From NCBI GenBank assembly GCA_018898455.1, contig JAHIJO010000056.1, positions 1 to 35,684 on the forward strand: a stretch of DNA of 35,684 nt, in the 5' to 3' direction. Position numbers and translations under genes: made by a program. Below, piece by piece: positions 8,396 through 15,735 of this stretch (positions are counted from its first letter, which is position 1; each line of letters begins with the position of its first letter). The notes beneath the pieces were generated by a model, which did no database searches, was not told the origin of the DNA, and saw only the letters and a list, made by a program, of their open reading frames with translations. The DNA is from Verrucomicrobiota bacterium (lineage in GTDB: Bacteria > Verrucomicrobiota > Kiritimatiellia > JAAZAB01).

Positions 8396-8626
8396 ATGAC
8401 AGTGCAGACACAAGAAGTTTTGGAAAAAGCTATTCATTTGCCGCCGGTGGAACGGGCTGAACTGGTGGAGCAAATTCTTTCGAGCTTTGACTTCCCTGCC
8501 CGAGAAGAAATCGACGCACTTTGGGCAAAAGAGGCGGAGGATCGTATCGCCGCGTATGATCGAGGCGAAATCAAGGCAATCCCCGCAAGCCAAGTATTCG
8601 AAAAAATTAACAGGCGTAAGTCATGA
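8396..8626 (+). CDS. antitoxin of the 'putative addiction module component' (TIGR02574-like) family
   Basis: This 76-residue acidic protein has the family pattern: an N-terminal helix with LPPVERAELVEQILSSFD, then the conserved LWAKEAEDRIAAYDRGEIKA and a short basic tail. Proteins of this family neutralise a RelE/ParE-fold toxin encoded directly downstream and usually repress their own operon. A purine-rich AGCGGGGGAA precedes the ATG. Its stop overlaps the toxin start by 4 bp (ATGA), the usual coupling in such modules. Confidence 0.85.
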   Translation: MTVQTQEVLEKAIHLPPVERAELVEQILSSFDFPAREEIDALWAKEAEDRIAAYDRGEIKAIPASQVFEKINRRKS

Positions 8627-8928
8627 GGATCGATTTTCTCGATCCGGCCAACGCTGAATTTGTCGAGGCCATCGCCTATTACAACCTTCAAAGCGAAGGA
8701 CTCGGATACGAGTTCGCAGTGGAGATCAAGCGAGCCATAGAGCGAATCCTTCAGTATCCGAAAGCTTGGGCACCTCTTTCCAAGCGCTCCCGCCGTTGCC
8801 GGACAAACCGATTTCCGTATGGCCTGATCTATCAAATCAGAAGTGATTTGATCCTGATTGTTGCCGTTCAGAACCTCCACAAACATCCTGACTCTTGGAA
8901 GTCAAGACTCAGGCCAGACCAGATATGA
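8623..8928 (+). CDS. RelE/ParE-superfamily toxin
   Basis: The 101-residue basic protein shows the RelE/ParE pattern: an N-terminal strand FLDPANAEFVEAIAYYN, a helix ending RAIERILQYPKAW, then RTNRFPYGLIYQI and a final strand LILIVAVQNLHKHPDSW. Family members act as ribosome-dependent mRNA nucleases or gyrase inhibitors; sequence alone does not say which. It is translationally coupled to the upstream antitoxin. The two genes form a complete type II toxin-antitoxin operon that appears intact. Confidence 0.88.
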   Translation: MRIDFLDPANAEFVEAIAYYNLQSEGLGYEFAVEIKRAIERILQYPKAWAPLSKRSRRCRTNRFPYGLIYQIRSDLILIVAVQNLHKHPDSWKSRLRPDQI

Positions 8929-9012
8929 AAAACGGCGGCATATCTTAGCGCCATTCCGGCCTGACCTTCTGGCCCGTGACGCAAGACGGACCTACCAATG
9001 CGGATATTCATC

Positions 9013-9104
9013 TCGTGCTTTTATTATTGACTGTCCATGACACCGGCCTATTCTGATCTCATATAACCCGATAATGCCATCGGTCGTATTGCCCGAAAAC
9101 ATGC
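9013..9104 (+). promoter_or_regulatory. direct repeat copy 2 with sigma70-type promoter upstream of the ECF sigma gene
   Basis: This copy of the 8271-8362 block keeps TTGACT (9027-9032), a 16-nt spacer and TATTCT (9049-9054), as well as ATATAACC and the CATCGGTC...CCGAAAAC leader. The dyad has decayed to CGGTCG-TAT-TGCCCG. It could drive the ECF operon starting at 9234 from a leader of about 170 nt. The remaining bases 8929-9233 hold no gene that I can support. Confidence 0.6.
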
Positions 9105-9233
9105 CCAACGAATATCGGATTATCAGGCCAATACATCCTGTTTAATCAATGGTTGGATCTCTGAAAAGCATCCTGCCGACGCACAAAAAAGCCTGCCTTG
9201 GCCGTGTTATAAGGAAAAGACGGGAACCAGAGC

Positions 9234-9704
9234 ATGCGACATGACCGAATCAGGGCATTCTACGAAGAGAATCGACAAGGTTTATACACCTACGCCTTGT
9301 CGTTAACCGGCCGATCAGCGGCGGCAGAGGATGCGGTACACACGGTAATCTGCAAGTTACTGCAGAGACTCGTTTTACCACGGTCTCTAAAGCCGTACGC
9401 CTACAGGTGTGTACGGAACGCAGTCGTGGATGACTGGCGTAAGGACGAGTCCCGACAAGAGAGCATTCTGGACTTGGAACATCTCGCGGCCCACGACGCC
9501 GCCATCAATCACTACTCTGATATCGAGAACATGCTTAGCCTGGTAGGTCACGAGGAGAGGGAGGTCATCATTCTGAAGGCCATTGACGGGCTTACCTTCC
9601 AAGAGATCGCAAACGTTTGCCGCACTTCCATCAACACGGTTGCTTCCCGATACCGGCGTGGACTTGAAAAACTCAAAGGCATGCTACAGGAGGAACTTCA
9701 ATGA
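9234..9704 (+). CDS. ECF-type RNA polymerase sigma factor
   Basis: This 156-residue sigma70-family protein has only regions 2 and 4. Region 2 covers about residues 8-75 (YEENRQGLYTYALSL, AEDAVHTVICKLLQRL, CVRNAVVDDWRK). Region 4 covers about 100-150, with the helix-turn-helix LTFQEIANVCRTSINTVASR. It has the size of typical ECF factors and would direct polymerase to a small regulon. A classical ECF target box is not obvious in the window. The stop overlaps the next start (ATGA), coupling it to a small membrane protein that may be its partner. The ATG at 9234 has AAGGAA and GGGAACC upstream at slightly long or short spacing. Confidence 0.88.
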   Translation: MRHDRIRAFYEENRQGLYTYALSLTGRSAAAEDAVHTVICKLLQRLVLPRSLKPYAYRCVRNAVVDDWRKDESRQESILDLEHLAAHDAAINHYSDIENMLSLVGHEEREVIILKAIDGLTFQEIANVCRTSINTVASRYRRGLEKLKGMLQEELQ

Positions 9705-10030
9705 ATAGGCTTGAGGAAAGATTAAGGAAACTACCGCTCGCATCCGTGCCTGACGGTTTGGGCCGGCGCGTGCATGAGACGCTTCAAGCGCATGAGACCC
9801 GCCATCCTGGTTTCGTTTCTATGCCTGTGCCCTTGTGGATATGTGCAACAGCCTGCCTGACGTTTCTTGTGATGGGAATGTGGCTTTATTGGATGGTTAC
9901 CACGCCCGCGAGCACGCCCAGGATATCGACCACTTGGATTGTCGAAGGAGATTCGGCGTTTTCCGCTGCATTCGCAAATGAACAGGAGCCAAAAGACTTT
10001 TTCCTGCGCAGGCAAACGCTGGTGAACTAA
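9701..10030 (+). CDS. small single-pass membrane protein, possible anti-sigma factor
   Basis: The 109-residue protein has a charged cytoplasmic-looking N-terminus (MNRLEERLRKLPLASVPDGL), one hydrophobic segment at about 47-67 (LWICATACLTFLVMGMWLYW) and a roughly 40-residue outer part. The N-terminal pattern and the position, overlapping the sigma gene by 4 bp, resemble short anti-sigma proteins of ECF operons. However, no zinc-binding HxxxCxxC motif is present. The role is inferred from context only. Confidence 0.5.
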   Translation: MNRLEERLRKLPLASVPDGLGRRVHETLQAHETRHPGFVSMPVPLWICATACLTFLVMGMWLYWMVTTPASTPRISTTWIVEGDSAFSAAFANEQEPKDFFLRRQTLVN

Positions 10031-10053
10031 GCACACGAAGAAAGGGTATTATC

Positions 10054-10716
10054 ATGCTGACAAAACATTTCAGAGGGATCATCTCACTCCTTGCTGTCTT
10101 CCTATTCGCAGTTGGAGCCGCTCGCGGCGCAAAGCCCGATGAACAGCCTCAATCCTTTATGTTGAAGGCAAAGATCTTGACGGTCGCTGAGTCAAATATA
10201 CTGTATAGCACACTGCTTGCCGCAACGTTTACCAATAATGCCCTGCCACAAATCAAAGAAGAGCTACTGAATGACTTGATGGGGTACAAAGGAGTCAAAG
10301 TGCTCGCGGCGCCAATGATCGCCGCAAGGGTCGGTCAGGAAGCCATCATAAGGGTGCAATCACAGATTCAGTACTTCGATCCCCAAACAAACGGCTCTTT
10401 CGCCCTGAAGACACTTCCCGAAAAGGAATCACCAGGCATCCGCTTGGCGGCAACGATAAATCCGACTACGGCCGGCAACATCGCCGTAAACGTCGATCTT
10501 CAACTCAATACCCTTAAGGAGCGAATGCCCATCCAGGGAGTGTCGATGGATGTCGGCCTTCCCCTCATACAGAAGCGAGCAATCAAGACAAAGATCGAGT
10601 TCCGTCTCGATCAGTGGGTTTTAGTCGGCAGATACCTGTTTCAGGATGTATCAAGTGGAAAGCAGGAGTATCTTGCGATTTTTGTACAAGTCACAGACGA
10701 CCCCCCAACGCAATAG
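10054..10716 (+). CDS. exported secretin-like (type II/III secretion NolW/secretin fold) small protein
   Basis: The protein has 220 residues with a signal peptide at 1-25 ending AARGA. The part from about 75 on (KVLAAPMIAARVGQEAIIRV) resembles the secretin segment usually reading 'ssPrvtt.nGq.A.i'. The following strands (GIRLAATINPTTAGNIAVNV, LDQWVLVGRYL) resemble secretin beta-lip and strand regions. Full secretins are 500-800 residues, so this is at most one domain and probably cannot form a pore alone. AAAGGG lies 7 bp before the ATG. It lies 23 bp after the membrane protein and before a strong hairpin, so it is likely the third gene of the ECF operon. Confidence 0.55.
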   Translation: MLTKHFRGIISLLAVFLFAVGAARGAKPDEQPQSFMLKAKILTVAESNILYSTLLAATFTNNALPQIKEELLNDLMGYKGVKVLAAPMIAARVGQEAIIRVQSQIQYFDPQTNGSFALKTLPEKESPGIRLAATINPTTAGNIAVNVDLQLNTLKERMPIQGVSMDVGLPLIQKRAIKTKIEFRLDQWVLVGRYLFQDVSSGKQEYLAIFVQVTDDPPTQ

Positions 10717-10748
10717 AAGCACGATCCGACAAGAGCGTGGACGCCAAC

Positions 10749-10778
10749 GTTTCACACCGTGCGGACGCGGTGTGAAAC
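10749..10778. terminator. strong hairpin after the ECF operon
   Basis: GTTTCACACCG (10749-10759) and CGGTGTGAAAC (10768-10778) form a perfect 11-bp stem with an 8-nt loop, 32 bp after the last stop. There is no U-run, so it may stall polymerase only partly or be another REP-like palindrome; its CACACCG core resembles the REPIN at 8106-8230. Confidence 0.5.
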
Positions 10779-10979
10779 ATTAGTCACGCTTGGCCTTTGA
10801 AAAATAAATGATGGCATCCAAGACAACATACCTGCCCTTGCTGGAGAGTCATTTCCAGAAGCTGACGTCTGAAGCCATCTATCCGACTAATTTGGTTGCG
10901 CCGCCTTCCCCCTGTAACCGAAAAGTCGCGTTTTTCTTTCAGCAACGATTCCCCCAATCTGAATGTTGCCTTGGAATAA

Positions 10980-11073
10980 TTCAGGCCTTCACAACATTCA
11001 GCAGGCCGCCGGCCAGGAGCATCTCCGCTGACGCTTGGAGAGCGTCAGCTTCAGCGGGATGTCCGCCCCGGCA
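10980..11073 (-). pseudogene. 3' remnant of a second aconitase gene directly after icd
   Basis: On the minus strand, five bases after the icd stop, the sequence encodes AGADIPLKLTLSKRQ. After a one-base deletion it continues as EMLLAGGLLNVVKA and a TGA (10980-10982). This matches the last 29 residues of the intact aconitase at 15736-17670 (AGADMPLKLTLSQRQ...), with about 8 substitutions and one gap over some 84 bases, about half of them synonymous. It is therefore a decayed paralogue end and not a recent copy. The remaining 10779-10979 holds nothing recognisable. Confidence 0.8.
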
Positions 11074-11077
11074 ATAA

Positions 11078-12334
11078 TCACCCCAGATTCCGCGCGACGG
11101 CGCGGCCGAATTCGCTGCAGGATAGCAGGCTGGCGCCTTCCATCAGGCGCTCGAAATCGTAGGTCACGGTTTTGGCCGCGATGGTTCGTTCCATACCCCG
11201 GATGATCAGGTCGGCCGCTTCCATCCAGCCCAAATAGCGGAACATCATCTCGCCGGAGAGAATCAGGGAGCCGGGATTTACCTTGTCCTGACCGGCGTAT
11301 TTCGGCGCCGTGCCATGCGTGGCCTCGAACACGGCCAGGCCGGAATCATAATTGATGTTGGCGCCCGGCGCGATGCCGATGCCGCCCACGCAGGCGGCCA
11401 GCGCGTCGGAAAGATAGTCGCCGTTCAAATTCATCGTGGCCACGACCGAATAGTCCCGGGGCCGGGTGAGAATCTGCTGGAAAAAAGCGTCCGCCAGCAC
11501 GTCATTGACCAGCACTTTGCCCGAAGGCGCCTTGCCGCCGCAATCTTCGGACACGACCGCAAGATCACCCAGTTCGCGCCGCACCAGGTCGTAACCCCAT
11601 TGTTTGAAGGCGCCTTCCGTGAACTTCATGATATTGCCTTTGTGAACCAGGGTAACGGTGGGCCGCCGATTTGACGCCGCATACCGGATGGCGGCGCGGA
11701 TCAAGCGCTCGGACCCCTCGCGGGACACCGGTTTGATGCCGATCCCGCTGGTTTCGGGGAACCGTATTTTTTTCACTCCCATGTCTTGCTGGAGGAATTG
11801 GATCACTTTATTCGCCTCGGCGGTTCCGGCGGCCCATTCGATGCCGGCGTAAATATCCTCGGTGTTTTCACGGAACACGATCATATCGGTCCATTCCGGA
11901 TGCTTGACCGGCGAGGGAACGCCTGTAAACCAACGCACGGGCCGCAGGCAGACGAATAAATCCAGTTTCTGCCGCAAAGCCACGTTCAGGGAGGAAATGC
12001 CGCCCCCGATCGGCGTGGTCAGGGGACCCTTGATTGCCACGACATATTGACGAATCGCCTCGACAGTTTCCGGCGGAAGCCAGACCGGCGCACCGTACAT
12101 GGCGTTGGCCTTTTCGCCCGCATAGATTTCCATCCAGCGGACGCACCGCTTGCCGCCGTAAGCTTTCTCCACCGCGGCATTCCAGACCGTCATCGCCGCG
12201 CGCATGATGTCGGGCCCGACACCGTCGCCCTCGATAAACAGCAGGATCGGTTCATCCGGAACCACGAGTTTACCGCCGGATCCGACGGTAACGGGTTGAC
12301 CTTGGGCCGGAACGGTGATTTTGTTAAAGGCCAT
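11078..12334 (-). CDS. icd: NADP-dependent isocitrate dehydrogenase
   Basis: This TCA-cycle enzyme oxidatively decarboxylates isocitrate to 2-oxoglutarate. The 418-residue protein follows the E. coli Icd pattern throughout: [13 protein letters not shown] (110-122), whose second Ser matches the phosphorylatable Ser113, then [31 protein letters not shown] and [16 protein letters not shown]. The Lys-Tyr in the last motif marks NADP specificity. The Arg before the regulatory Ser in E. coli is Ser here. AGGAG lies 8 bp before the ATG. It is downstream of aconitase and GH38 on the same strand, with a 229-bp repeat-containing gap before it. Confidence 0.96.
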   Translation of the reverse strand: MAFNKITVPAQGQPVTVGSGGKLVVPDEPILLFIEGDGVGPDIMRAAMTVWNAAVEKAYGGKRCVRWMEIYAGEKANAMYGAPVWLPPETVEAIRQYVVAIKGPLTTPIGGGISSLNVALRQKLDLFVCLRPVRWFTGVPSPVKHPEWTDMIVFRENTEDIYAGIEWAAGTAEANKVIQFLQQDMGVKKIRFPETSGIGIKPVSREGSERLIRAAIRYAASNRRPTVTLVHKGNIMKFTEGAFKQWGYDLVRRELGDLAVVSEDCGGKAPSGKVLVNDVLADAFFQQILTRPRDYSVVATMNLNGDYLSDALAACVGGIGIAPGANINYDSGLAVFEATHGTAPKYAGQDKVNPGSLILSGEMMFRYLGWMEAADLIIRGMERTIAAKTVTYDFERLMEGASLLSCSEFGRAVARNLG

Positions 12335-12393
12335 GTGTTGTTCTCCTGTTAGACTACCCCGCGCTCATTGTTATCGATGTTCAGAGTACTAAG

Positions 12394-12409
12394 GCGGGCT
12401 TGTGCCCGC
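12394..12409. repeat. GCGGGC hairpin
   Basis: GCGGGC-TTGT-GCCCGC forms a 6-bp stem. The same stem with different loops occurs at 5981-5995 (ACA) and 21578-21593 (GCAG), suggesting a second short palindromic family. Confidence 0.5.
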
Positions 12410-12423
12410 AACCGAACAGGCAG

Positions 12424-12516
12424 GGCGGCCAGCGCGCCTCGCCGTAGTCTCTGGACGCAGGCGGGTCCCTTGGCCGCCGTTATGACCGAAATACGGCGCG
12501 CAAGGGACTGCGCGCC
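12424..12516. repeat. inverted pair of family-1 REP-like palindromes (copies C and B)
   Basis: Copy C, in plus orientation, has GGCGGCCA (12424-12431) and TGGCCGCC (12471-12478). The GTCCCT loop (12465-12470) is intact, but 33 extra bases (12432-12464) sit between the left arm and the loop. Copy B, in minus orientation, has GGCGCGCA (12495-12502), AGGGAC and TGCGCGCC (12509-12516), then CCTACC. The two are 16 bp apart and lie in the gap between the GH38 gene and icd. Confidence 0.7.
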
Positions 12517-12563
12517 CTACCAAAAAGATACACGCCAAAGCGTGTATTGTTACGGGAAAGCGT

Positions 12564-15500
12564 CTAAACAATTATTTTCTTCGATCTTTTTTTCCGCCCG
12601 ACTTGCAGGCGCAGCGTTTTGATCTCGAACGGACCGATCCCGAAGCTGATCCGACCGGCCCTTGCGGGAAGCAGCTTGAGATTATCCTCCAGCAGGTTGG
12701 TTTCAAAAACCCGGCTGACAGGAAATCCGCATTGGATATGCGCCGCGGTTTTCAAGCCGTGCGTCTCGACCAGGCGCAGAACCAGATCGTCGTTGTCTTC
12801 GCAGAGTTTGATATTCTCGATGGTCACGTTCGGCGCATCGGTATGCAGCAGGCAAAACTCAGGCTGGGCGGCGCCGGCCCGGACCACTTCCAGGGGCTCG
12901 TTCAATTCCCGCGCCTCGGCCAGGGTCCCGCCGCGGCGCCAGTCGCTCAGGTGCGCGAACAGGCTGTAGGTGAACACCTGCCGGCCCTGGTCGGCCTCCG
13001 GATTGGGCATCGTCGATGCGCGCAGGAGAGTCAGGCGCATAACCCGGCCCTTGATATCATAGCCATACTTGCAGTCATTCATCAGGCTGACCCCGCATCG
13101 TGTTTCCGACAGGTCGGCCCAGCGCTGAGCAGGCACTTCGAACCTGGAGCTGTCATACGCCGTGTTCGGACGGGTTGGCCGGGAAATAACTGCGTAGGGA
13201 ATTTCGTAAGTGGCGGAGCGCGCGTTGATCCGGACGGGAAACGCCGTCTTGAACAGAACATGTTTTTCACGCCAGTCCACTTCGGTCTCGAAATCTATCC
13301 GCGCGGTATGGGCATAAAAACATATCTGCTGGCGAATGATTGACGATTGGAACCGGCGCGCCACCGCATAGATCACGCGAAGCGGCCCTTTTTCCACGAG
13401 ATGAAAGCCGGTGACCGCGGGTTGGCTCAACCTTTTTTTCTCGTAATCGTCGTACAGATCCCAGCCGTCGTATGGCTTATCAATATCCTCGAAGAACTGG
13501 AAATTATTAGCGGGCTGGCGGGCGTCAACCAGGCGCCGGCCGGCCGGTTTGAAATAATACGCCGTTATTTCTCCTGCCCGATTGAGCCGGCAGGTGTAAT
13601 AGGCGTTTTCAATGCGCCCGGTTAGGTCCCCCTGCACCGGCTCAAAAGGCAACCGTTCAACGGCGCCGGAGGAAACGGCGCTATAGGTCCGGTAACCTAT
13701 CTGCGGCAAATCGGCGGCCACGAACAGCATGGATTTACCGTCCCCCGATTGCTGAACGGGAACCCGGTTGCCTTGCGGATCCGCCAGCGCACGGACTCCC
13801 TTGATGGCGGGCATCCTGGCCAAACCGGTCAAACGGTCCGAGGTAAAATTCAGCACGGTAAACTCCGCTCCAGCCTGGGCGCGCCGGGGCGGATTCAAGA
13901 CGGCATCCAGGCTGCGCCGGAAAATTACGGAGCAATCAGCCATGATTTCCTTGTAATGCGCCAAGGCATGCGCGGTAGCCTCAGTCACGCAACTGCCGGT
14001 GATGGCATCATGAAACTGGTTCAGTAATAGTTTTTTCCAGCACCGTTCCAAGATACTCCGCGGATAGGACAATCCGGCCAGGAACGCCGCCGTGGACACG
14101 ATCTCCGCGCGGCGCATGGCCTGCTCACAGCGGCGATTGCCGCGCTTGGTGCGCGCCTCGGTGGTAAACGTGCCCTGGTGCGCCTCCAGGTAAAGCTCAT
14201 CCCGCCAGGTTGTGAGCCGCCCGGCAACGCGTTCGATTGTTTTGAAATAATCCCCGAGCCCTGAAAAGCGCACATTCCCGGGGGGCGTGATTCGGGTCAA
14301 TATCCGACCGCACTCCACCATGGCATCCGTGACGCCGCCACCGCCATCCGAGTATCCGTAACACAGCGGGATGGCGTCAATCTCCGGCGCCGGGAGATAT
14401 TTCCCCCGCGCCGCACTCATTTCGGAAGGTGTCAGGTTCCCGCCGTAGCCCGTCTGAAGGGAAGCCGCCAGCACTTCCGAGCCGTCGGGCGCGCGCCACC
14501 GGAACACGTCGTGCGGCAGGCGGAACCTCCAGTTGAGGGAAAGCTTGGCAGTGGCAAAATAACGGATGCCCGCCCGGGCCATGATCTGCGGCAGGTTGGC
14601 GTTGAACCCGAACACGTCGGGCAACCAGCAGACCGTACAGGTGCATCCGAACTCGCGCCGGAAAAAACGCTGACCGTATAGGAACTGCCGCACCAGCGAT
14701 TCGCCCGACGGCAGGTTGCAATCGCTTTCCAGCCACATCCCGCCGACAACCTCCCATTGCCCGGCGGCATGCCTGGCCTTGATTTGGCGGAAGAGGCGCG
14801 GAAATCTCTCCCGCATAAAATCGTAAAGCACCGCCGAGCTCTGGGTGAACCTGAACTCGCGGTAACGCCGCATCAGCCCAAGCATCGAGGCGAACGTGCG
14901 GGAGGCCTTATGCACCGTCTGCGGCCACGGCCAGAGGTACACAACATCAAGATGCGAGTGGCCTACAAGATGGGTGACGCCCCGCCCCAACGCCAGGCGA
15001 TGACGGTATAGCGTCTTTTCCAGGTAATCCAGCGCGCCGGGAAGCGAGCGATAATAATCCGCCGATCCCGGCCTTTGCATGGCGATTTTCCTGATCGCCT
15101 CGTCAAAAACAGTCGTCAGCTCACTGACCTTGTCGGCGCCGAGCCCGGCGCCATCAATGATGTTTCCCAGATTCGTCAGCAGCAGGGAACAGCGCCAGGC
15201 ATCTGCGCTGAAAACACCCAGGTCGGCCTGCTTGAACTGAACCACGCCGGCATTCCAGCCGTGCGGATATCCCCAGCGGGGATGATTCCAGCCGCTGTGC
15301 ATGCCCATCAGAATTTCGTGCTCCGCCCGCGTTCCCTTGAAAAACACATTCGGGTGGAAGGGATCGATTCCGCACTCCTCGCGACCATCGAGGTACACCA
15401 GTCCCTCCGAGCCGGGCCGGAGCCGGAGGATCAGGGATTTGCCGATCAACAGGTCCGGCAGAATGATCTTCCTGCGAAACCAGAAATCGAGCCGATTGCC

Positions 15501-15722
15501 GCCCCACCAGCCGCCGAGCCGGATTCTGCGCCAGTCTCGCGAATCACGGGCATCCGCCAAATTGAGATCAACGCTCTTTTTATGTTGCCAGTCATCCAGG
15601 CGGATCGCGTCGATACTGATTGTCGGCAGAATCTGTTCCAGAACAACGGCACGCCGGGCACGTGCTAAATCCATACCCTGCTTAGGATTGGAATATTTTA
15701 TCTTTTTTTCAACGGCATTCAT
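12564..15722 (-). CDS. GH38 family alpha-mannosidase
   Basis: The protein of 1052 residues is a glycoside hydrolase family 38 enzyme, which hydrolyses alpha-mannosides with a zinc ion. After about 240 residues of beta-rich N-terminal domain comes GHSHLDVVYLWPWP; its His257 and Asp259 are the HxD zinc ligands. Then come GMWLESDCNLPSGES and CWLPDVFGF, whose Asp369 is the likely nucleophile, and HDAITGSCVTEA (zinc His). The mid and C-terminal beta domains are complete (GH38C-like). No signal peptide, so it is probably cytoplasmic. The ATG at 15722 follows the aconitase stop by 13 bp; a TTG at 15734 is possible. It lies oddly between aconitase and icd. Confidence 0.92.
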   Translation of the reverse strand: MNAVEKKIKYSNPKQGMDLARARRAVVLEQILPTISIDAIRLDDWQHKKSVDLNLADARDSRDWRRIRLGGWWGGNRLDFWFRRKIILPDLLIGKSLILRLRPGSEGLVYLDGREECGIDPFHPNVFFKGTRAEHEILMGMHSGWNHPRWGYPHGWNAGVVQFKQADLGVFSADAWRCSLLLTNLGNIIDGAGLGADKVSELTTVFDEAIRKIAMQRPGSADYYRSLPGALDYLEKTLYRHRLALGRGVTHLVGHSHLDVVYLWPWPQTVHKASRTFASMLGLMRRYREFRFTQSSAVLYDFMRERFPRLFRQIKARHAAGQWEVVGGMWLESDCNLPSGESLVRQFLYGQRFFRREFGCTCTVCWLPDVFGFNANLPQIMARAGIRYFATAKLSLNWRFRLPHDVFRWRAPDGSEVLAASLQTGYGGNLTPSEMSAARGKYLPAPEIDAIPLCYGYSDGGGGVTDAMVECGRILTRITPPGNVRFSGLGDYFKTIERVAGRLTTWRDELYLEAHQGTFTTEARTKRGNRRCEQAMRRAEIVSTAAFLAGLSYPRSILERCWKKLLLNQFHDAITGSCVTEATAHALAHYKEIMADCSVIFRRSLDAVLNPPRRAQAGAEFTVLNFTSDRLTGLARMPAIKGVRALADPQGNRVPVQQSGDGKSMLFVAADLPQIGYRTYSAVSSGAVERLPFEPVQGDLTGRIENAYYTCRLNRAGEITAYYFKPAGRRLVDARQPANNFQFFEDIDKPYDGWDLYDDYEKKRLSQPAVTGFHLVEKGPLRVIYAVARRFQSSIIRQQICFYAHTARIDFETEVDWREKHVLFKTAFPVRINARSATYEIPYAVISRPTRPNTAYDSSRFEVPAQRWADLSETRCGVSLMNDCKYGYDIKGRVMRLTLLRASTMPNPEADQGRQVFTYSLFAHLSDWRRGGTLAEARELNEPLEVVRAGAAQPEFCLLHTDAPNVTIENIKLCEDNDDLVLRLVETHGLKTAAHIQCGFPVSRVFETNLLEDNLKLLPARAGRISFGIGPFEIKTLRLQVGRKKRSKKIIV

Positions 15723-15735
15723 CGCGGCACCCAAT

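Noticed and set aside
8271-9104. Direct repeats as transposon target-site duplication or integrase attachment sites
   Set aside because: They are 92 bp, diverged to about 80%, contain promoters, and there is no transposase or integrase between or beside them. Promoter-leader duplication fits better.
10808-11077. 89-residue plus-strand open frame
   Set aside because: Its second half is the antisense of the aconitase remnant and the first half shows no protein character.
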